Notes under the pieces: model-generated
Seen by the model: the letters and a program-made list of their open reading frames with translations, nothing else
The model's database searches: none
What the model was told of the DNA's origin: nothing
Assembly: GCA_016712715.1 (NCBI GenBank)
Contig: JADJQM010000001.1
Coordinates: 372,001-436,000 of the forward strand
From: Rhodospirillaceae bacterium
GTDB lineage: Bacteria > Pseudomonadota > Alphaproteobacteria > Dongiales > Dongiaceae
Reading direction: 5' to 3'
DNA length: 64,000 nucleotides
Shown: positions 59,911 to 64,000 of the stretch, piece after piece
Layout: each line of letters opens with the position of its first letter
How positions within the stretch are numbered: position 1 is the stretch's first letter
Program-made: the position numbers and the translations under genes

Positions 59911-61840
59911 CTAGGCCCGGGCGCTCTCCTGCGCGGGGGCCACCTTCACGGCGTTCTCGACATAGCGGACGAGATCCTTCAACGCCGCTTCCGGGCTGGT
60001 GGCCGCCGTGTCGACCACGAGGTCGGCCTTGTTCGGTGCTTCATAGGGCGCGTCGATCCCGGTGAAGTTGCGGATCTCGCCGGCCCGGGCGCGGGCATAG
60101 AGGCCTTTCGGATCGCGGGATTCGCAGGTGGCAAGGTCGGCCTGCACATAAACTTCGTGGAAATTGGCCCCCACGATGTTGCGCGCTTTCTCGCGCTCGG
60201 CGGCGTAAGGGGAAATGAGCGAGGTGACGACGATGAGGCCGGCATCGGCGAAGAGGCGCGCCACCTGCGCCGTGCGGCGGATGTTCTCGACGCGCTGCTC
60301 TGGCCCGAAGCCCAGATCGTTGTTGAGGCCGGAGCGCAACGCATCGCCATCCAGCACATAAACCTGGCGGCCCTTGGCAAAGAGCTCACGCTCCAGCGCC
60401 ATGGCAAGCGTCGACTTGCCGGACCCGGAAAGCCCCGTGAGCCAGATGACAGCGCCCTGGTGGCCGTTGGCGGCGGCACGCGCCTGGTTGGTAACGAGAT
60501 GGTCCGGGCTGAACAGCAGGCGCGGTTCTTCCGCAAGCTTGGCCTCGCCGGCGCGGCCGAGGATCACAGCGCCGCCGACAATGTCGCCATTGCGCACCAG
60601 CACGGCACGGCCGGTCTTGGTCAGTTCATCCACCACGTCGATCGCCATCAGATGGCGGCTGCGCACCAGCACTTCGGCGATGCCGTTCTGCTGCACGCGG
60701 TCGGCGACCTGGCGCTCGAGGGAATCGACGTCGATGACGGCGCGGATGCCTTCGACGGCGACGGCATATTCCGAGGTCGCGACTTTGAGCGTGATGCGAT
60801 CGCCGGGTTCCAGCGGCGCAGTGTCCAGCCAGAACAGGCGAAGCACCGCTTCATGGGTGAGGTGCGGCTGGCGTTCGGCATGGCTTGCCACCATGCCGCG
60901 CTCGATGAACAGTTCATCATCAAGGGTGAGCGACCGATTGACCCGCGGCAGCCGCGATCTGCGGTGCCGCGTTCCAGGTCTCGATGCTGGCGACCTTGGC
61001 CGATTTGCCGGTGGGGGCGAAGGTCAGCGTGTCGCCGACCTTGATGCGGCCGCTTTCGATGCGGCCCACGACCAGGCGGCGGTGGTCGAACTTGAACACA
61101 TCCTGCACGGGCAGGCGCAACGGCAATTCCGTGGCCGGGCGCGCGGCCTCGAAACCGTCGAGGAGATCGATCACCGTCTTGCCCTGGTACCAGGGGGTCT
61201 GCGCCGAGCGCGTCACGATGTTGTCGCCATGGCGCGCCGAGATCGGCACGATCGCCTGGGGTGTCAGGCCCAGTTCGGCAAGGAAGGCGGTGATCTCGTC
61301 GGCGACGCTCTGGAAGCGCACGGGGTCGAAGGCGATGAGGTCGATCTTGTTGACGATGACCGCGACCTGCCGCAATCCCAGGAGCTGGAGGATGAGAGCA
61401 TGGCGGCGCGACTGTTCGCGCACACCTTCCGCGGCATCGATGACGAGAAGCGCTGCCTGGGCTTGCGCGACACCGGAGACGGCGTTCTTCAGGAACTCCT
61501 TGTGTCCCGGGGCATCAATGATGACATAGGGACGCTTCGCGGTCTGGAAGAAGATCTGCGTCGTGTCGATGGTGATGCCCTGGTCGCGTTCTGCCTGGAA
61601 CGAATCCAGCAGGAACGACCACTCCAGCGTGCCGCCGCGCTTGTCGCTGGCGGCCTGGAGTTCGGCAAGCTTGCCTTCGGGCAGGCTGCCCGTGTCATGG
61701 AGCAGGCGGCCGATCAGGGTCGATTTGCCGTGATCGACATGGCCGACGATGGCAAAGGGAAAGCGCGCGGCTTGGGGCGCCGCATCGTCATTGGCTGTCG
61801 TCACAATGGCCTTCGGCCCGAGATGGGGAAGCACGGTCAT
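59911..61840 (-). pseudogene. cysNC: bifunctional sulfate adenylyltransferase large subunit / APS kinase CysNC, frameshifted
   Basis: A CysN-CysC fusion of about 640 residues split by a frameshift near 60926-60932. The first part, from ATG 61840, is the CysN GTPase with the P-loop GHVDHGKSTLIGRLLHD, DAPGHKEFLKN and NKIDLIAFD; the second part continues the CysN beta-barrel (RGMVASHAERQP, LTHEAVLRLFWLD) and ends with APS kinase (WLTGLSGSGKSTLAMALE). After GQSVA the frame must shift by +1 or -2 to give TLDDELFIERGMV. CysNC with CysD makes APS from sulfate, then phosphorylates it to PAPS. The fusion is known from rhizobial NodQ. It follows cysD by 20 bases. Confidence 0.92.
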
Positions 61841-61860
61841 GATCTCTGTTCCTTCTGCGC

Positions 61861-62676
61861 TTACATGTAACCGGTGGCGCGCAGACGCTCGAAGGCGTCC
61901 TCGCGTTCATGGTCCATGGCGCGGCCGGCGCGCTCCGACGTCTTGGTCGAGCGAAGCTCGGCGATGATTTCATCGAGGCTGTTGGCGTGGCTCGGCACCG
62001 GCGAGGTGATGTCCTGGTCGCCCAAGGAACGGTAGCGCTGGCCATTGCGCGCGAAATAGAGCGGCACCAGCGGAATCTGCTCGCGCTGCACATATCGCCA
62101 GATATCGAGCTCGGTCCAGGCCAGCAGCGGGTGGATGCGCATATGAGCGCCGTCCGGCAGGCCGGCATTGAAATGATCCCAGAACTCGGCTGGCTGGTCG
62201 CGGAAATCCCAGGCGCCGCCATCGGCACGGGGCGAAAAGACGCGTTCCTTGGCGCGGGTTGCCTGCTCGTCGCGGCGGATGCCGGCGATGACGCCCTTGA
62301 AACCGAATTCCTCGATGACGCGCTTCAAGCCGATGGTCTTGCGCGCAGCCGAGCGTGCGGCCGGTGGCAAGGTCGGGTCGATCTCCTCGACCGGCGGGCA
62401 ATCGCGCACGATGAGGTTGAGGATCCATTCCTTGGCATAGCGGTCGCGGAAATCATACATCTCCGCGAATTTTTTGCCGGTATCGACATGGGTCACCGGG
62501 AACGGCACATGTCCCAGGAAGGCTTTCTTCGCCAGCCAGACCATGACGTTGGAATCCTTGCCCAGCGACCACAGCATGGTGATCGGCTTCAGGCGGCTAT
62601 AGGCTTCGCGCAGGATGAAGATGCTCTGCGCTTCCAACTGGTCGAGATCGGATTGGGAATTCTCACTCTGGCTCAT
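61861..62676 (-). CDS. cysD: sulfate adenylyltransferase subunit 2
   Basis: A 271-residue N-type ATP pyrophosphatase that with CysN converts sulfate and ATP to APS. The PP-loop is MLWSLGKDSNVMVWLAKKA near residue 35; HVDTGKKFAEMYDFRD, GIRRDEQATRAKERVFSPR and HPLLAWTELDIWRYVQRE are all family signatures. ATG 62676 (MSQSENSQSD) behind AGAAGA is preferred over an in-frame start at 62712 that overlaps cysH. It lies 14 bases after cysH and 20 before cysNC, forming one operon. Confidence 0.96.
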   Translation of the reverse strand: MSQSENSQSDLDQLEAQSIFILREAYSRLKPITMLWSLGKDSNVMVWLAKKAFLGHVPFPVTHVDTGKKFAEMYDFRDRYAKEWILNLIVRDCPPVEEIDPTLPPAARSAARKTIGLKRVIEEFGFKGVIAGIRRDEQATRAKERVFSPRADGGAWDFRDQPAEFWDHFNAGLPDGAHMRIHPLLAWTELDIWRYVQREQIPLVPLYFARNGQRYRSLGDQDITSPVPSHANSLDEIIAELRSTKTSERAGRAMDHEREDAFERLRATGYM

Positions 62677-62690
62677 GATCTTCTGGTCTT

Positions 62691-63431
62691 TCAATTGCGG
62701 TGGATACCGCATTCGGTCTTGTCTTGGCCGGCCCAGCGGCCGGCACGTGCGTCGTCGCCATCGGCGACACGGATGGTACAGGGCTTGCAGCCGATTGATT
62801 TGTAGCCGTCATAGACGAGCGGATGCTGCGGCAGCTTGTACTGCTTGAAGGCGGCCTCGATGTCGGCGGCTGTCATGCGCGCCAATGGGTTCACCTTCAC
62901 GCGGCCGGCGAGGCTTTCGAACACCGGCAATGCGGCGCGCGCGCTATTCTGATAGCGCTTGCGGCCGGTGATCCAGGCATCGAAGGGTGCTAGGGCACGA
63001 TCAAGCGGATCGACCTTGCGCAACTGGCAGCAGAGATCGGGATTGGTCGACCACAGCGTGCCGTCCGGATCATGCCTGGCGATCGCCGCGGTATCGGGCT
63101 CCAGCGACCGGAGATCGGTGAACTCGAAACGACCGGCAAGGATGTCGCGGTACATCAGCGTTTCGTCGAAATGCTTGCCGGTGTCGAGGAAGAGGATGGG
63201 GGTCGACGGATCGACCAGGTTCAGGAACTGCAGCAGCAGGGCGGATTCAGCACCAAAGGAAGAGACCAGGCTGATGCGCTTTGGGAACAGTTCGTTGATC
63301 GCTGCGTCGAGGATCTCCAGCGGCGATGCGTCGGCAAAGCGCGCATTGAGGGCGCGCACCAGCGCCGCCTGATCCGTGATGGATTCGAGTGGCGTCGCGA
63401 TGACATCCGAGGAGATCTGGTCGAGTTGCAT
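62691..63431 (-). CDS. cysH: assimilatory phosphoadenylyl/adenylyl-sulfate reductase
   Basis: A 246-residue thioredoxin- or glutathione-dependent reductase that turns PAPS or APS into sulfite. The nucleotide motif SLVSSFGAESALLLQFL is at residue 55-71. The cysteines of CCQLRKVDPL and GCKPCT, with the catalytic KTECGIH at the C-terminus, are the set that binds a [4Fe-4S] cluster and marks the APS-reducing type. ATG 63431 (MQLDQISSD) is preferred over the upstream start at 63464. First gene of a cysH-cysD-cysNC operon. Confidence 0.93.
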   Translation of the reverse strand: MQLDQISSDVIATPLESITDQAALVRALNARFADASPLEILDAAINELFPKRISLVSSFGAESALLLQFLNLVDPSTPILFLDTGKHFDETLMYRDILAGRFEFTDLRSLEPDTAAIARHDPDGTLWSTNPDLCCQLRKVDPLDRALAPFDAWITGRKRYQNSARAALPVFESLAGRVKVNPLARMTAADIEAAFKQYKLPQHPLVYDGYKSIGCKPCTIRVADGDDARAGRWAGQDKTECGIHRN

Positions 63432-63775
63432 GGTCTGTCCCGCGCTCCGCCGACTAATACACACAACGAAGCGTTAAATAGTCTATCTGATGTGAAATGA
63501 TTTAGCATGCTCTGTCCGGGGGTCAATTGATTTTAACGAACGCAGTGTAATATTTGAACTAACAGATATCATTCTGAGGTGTGAAATATGACGTAAGGCG
63601 GGTTCAATACTCCAGCATTGGGGATATGGATAATTTATGACTATTTATTATGCAATTAGGTGAACGTCTGTACAGCAGGTCGCGATTGCGGGAGAATGCT
63701 GCATCTTTGTTGCATACCTGAGGCAGACTCATACATGTCGAGCGACGGACCAATTGTTATCGGAAAGAGTGTGAA
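63432..63775. other. intergenic promoter region of cysH and the oxidoreductase gene
   Basis: A 344-base AT-richer stretch between divergent genes. It must hold both promoters. I see no gene, no strong inverted repeat and no certain CysB-type site. Confidence 0.5.
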
Positions 63776-64000
63776 ATGAGCATCCAGACAAATCGGCAGA
63801 TCGTCCTGGCTTCCCGGCCGACAGACGAACCGAGCGCGGACAATTTCCGCCTGATCGAAACGCCGCTCCCTGTGGCTGCGGCCGGCGAGGTTCTGCTGGA
63901 AACGCTCTTTCTATCCCTCGATCCCTATATGCGCGGCCGGATGAGTGCCGCGAAATCCTATGCGAGCCCGATAGAGATCGGCGGCGTGATGGTGGGCGGC
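63776..64000 (+). CDS. NADP-dependent oxidoreductase (MDR family, YncB/CurA-like), partial
   Basis: The first 75 codons of a medium-chain reductase cut by the right edge. It starts ATG 63776 behind GGAAAGAG, and reads MSIQTNRQIVLASRP, then VLLETLFLSLDPYMRGRMS and IEIGGVMVGG, which match the zinc-free MDR group of leukotriene B4 12-hydroxydehydrogenase, YncB and CurA. These enzymes reduce alpha,beta-unsaturated ketones with NADPH. The NADP site lies beyond the window. It is divergent from cysH. Confidence 0.85.
   Translation, partial: MSIQTNRQIVLASRPTDEPSADNFRLIETPLPVAAAGEVLLETLFLSLDPYMRGRMSAAKSYASPIEIGGVMVGG

Noticed and set aside
54119..63569. A 13-base match (ATATCTGTTAGTT) between the intergenic regions near 54.1 kb and 63.55 kb
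   Set aside because: A 13-base match is expected many times by chance in 64 kb, and the two places share no function.

Overview
This 64 kb window is GC-rich, densely coding DNA from a free-living alphaproteobacterium, most likely of the Rhodospirillales type. The evidence is the gene content: a heterotetrameric sarcosine oxidase, non-pyrrolysine MttB-type methyltransferases, DUF2336, PAS_5-type proteins, a GlxA-type AraC regulator and a TAXI-type TRAP binding protein. No phage, insertion sequence, CRISPR array or plasmid module is visible. One tRNA gene (Leu, anticodon TAA) is present.

Layout. 0-5 kb: a YheO-like regulator cut by the left edge, a GNAT acetyltransferase, argS, a frameshifted betaine-homocysteine methyltransferase and a ChaC-type gamma-glutamylcyclotransferase. 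5-13 kb: a frameshifted glutamine-synthetase-family gene, an Lrp/AsnC regulator divergent from phenylalanine hydroxylase, an RTX protein, ferredoxin-NADP reductase, cytochrome b561 and an esterase. 13-36 kb is dominated by methylated-amine genes: a dimethylglycine/sarcosine-dehydrogenase-like flavoprotein divergent from an MttB-like methyltransferase, then soxB-soxD-soxA-soxG divergent from a GbdR-like regulator, and a second MttB-like gene at 34 kb. Between these lie a YkuD transpeptidase, two PAS proteins, TauE, YciB, carbonic anhydrase and two EamA permeases. 35-39 kb: a three-gene cytochrome c / [2Fe-2S] / molybdopterin hydroxylase set. 39-49 kb: a desaturase, a double-GFA protein, a PhnD-like protein, EamA, TusA, a TAXI binding protein, a D-aminoacylase and an NDP-forming acyl-CoA synthetase. 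49-59 kb: a serine/alanine-glyoxylate-type aminotransferase, an HDAC-family amidohydrolase, a PAS histidine kinase coupled to DUF2336, an extradiol dioxygenase, RadC, Map, SfsA and a CinA-like protein. 59-64 kb: two divergent small paralogues and sulfate assimilation genes cysH-cysD-cysNC, then the start of an NADP-dependent oxidoreductase.

How the genes fit together. The inferred theme is removal of methyl groups from glycine betaine-like compounds: MttB-like methyl transfer, betaine-homocysteine methyltransferase, a GcvT-fused dimethylglycine-dehydrogenase-like enzyme, and sarcosine oxidase feeding one-carbon units into the folate pool, with GFA proteins as a possible formaldehyde sink. A dyad motif (CGCAAAC-N6-GTTTGCG and a degenerate copy) occurs in the two divergent promoter regions of this set, suggesting control by the GbdR-like protein.

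Quality warning. Eleven genes carry frameshifts (14 events). Nearly all sit in short homopolymer runs and each is repaired by one base, which leaves a normal family protein. One further gene, the molybdopterin hydroxylase, has an in-frame TGA. This pattern looks more like uncorrected indel errors of the assembly than real gene decay, so these genes are marked as pseudogenes only in the formal sense.
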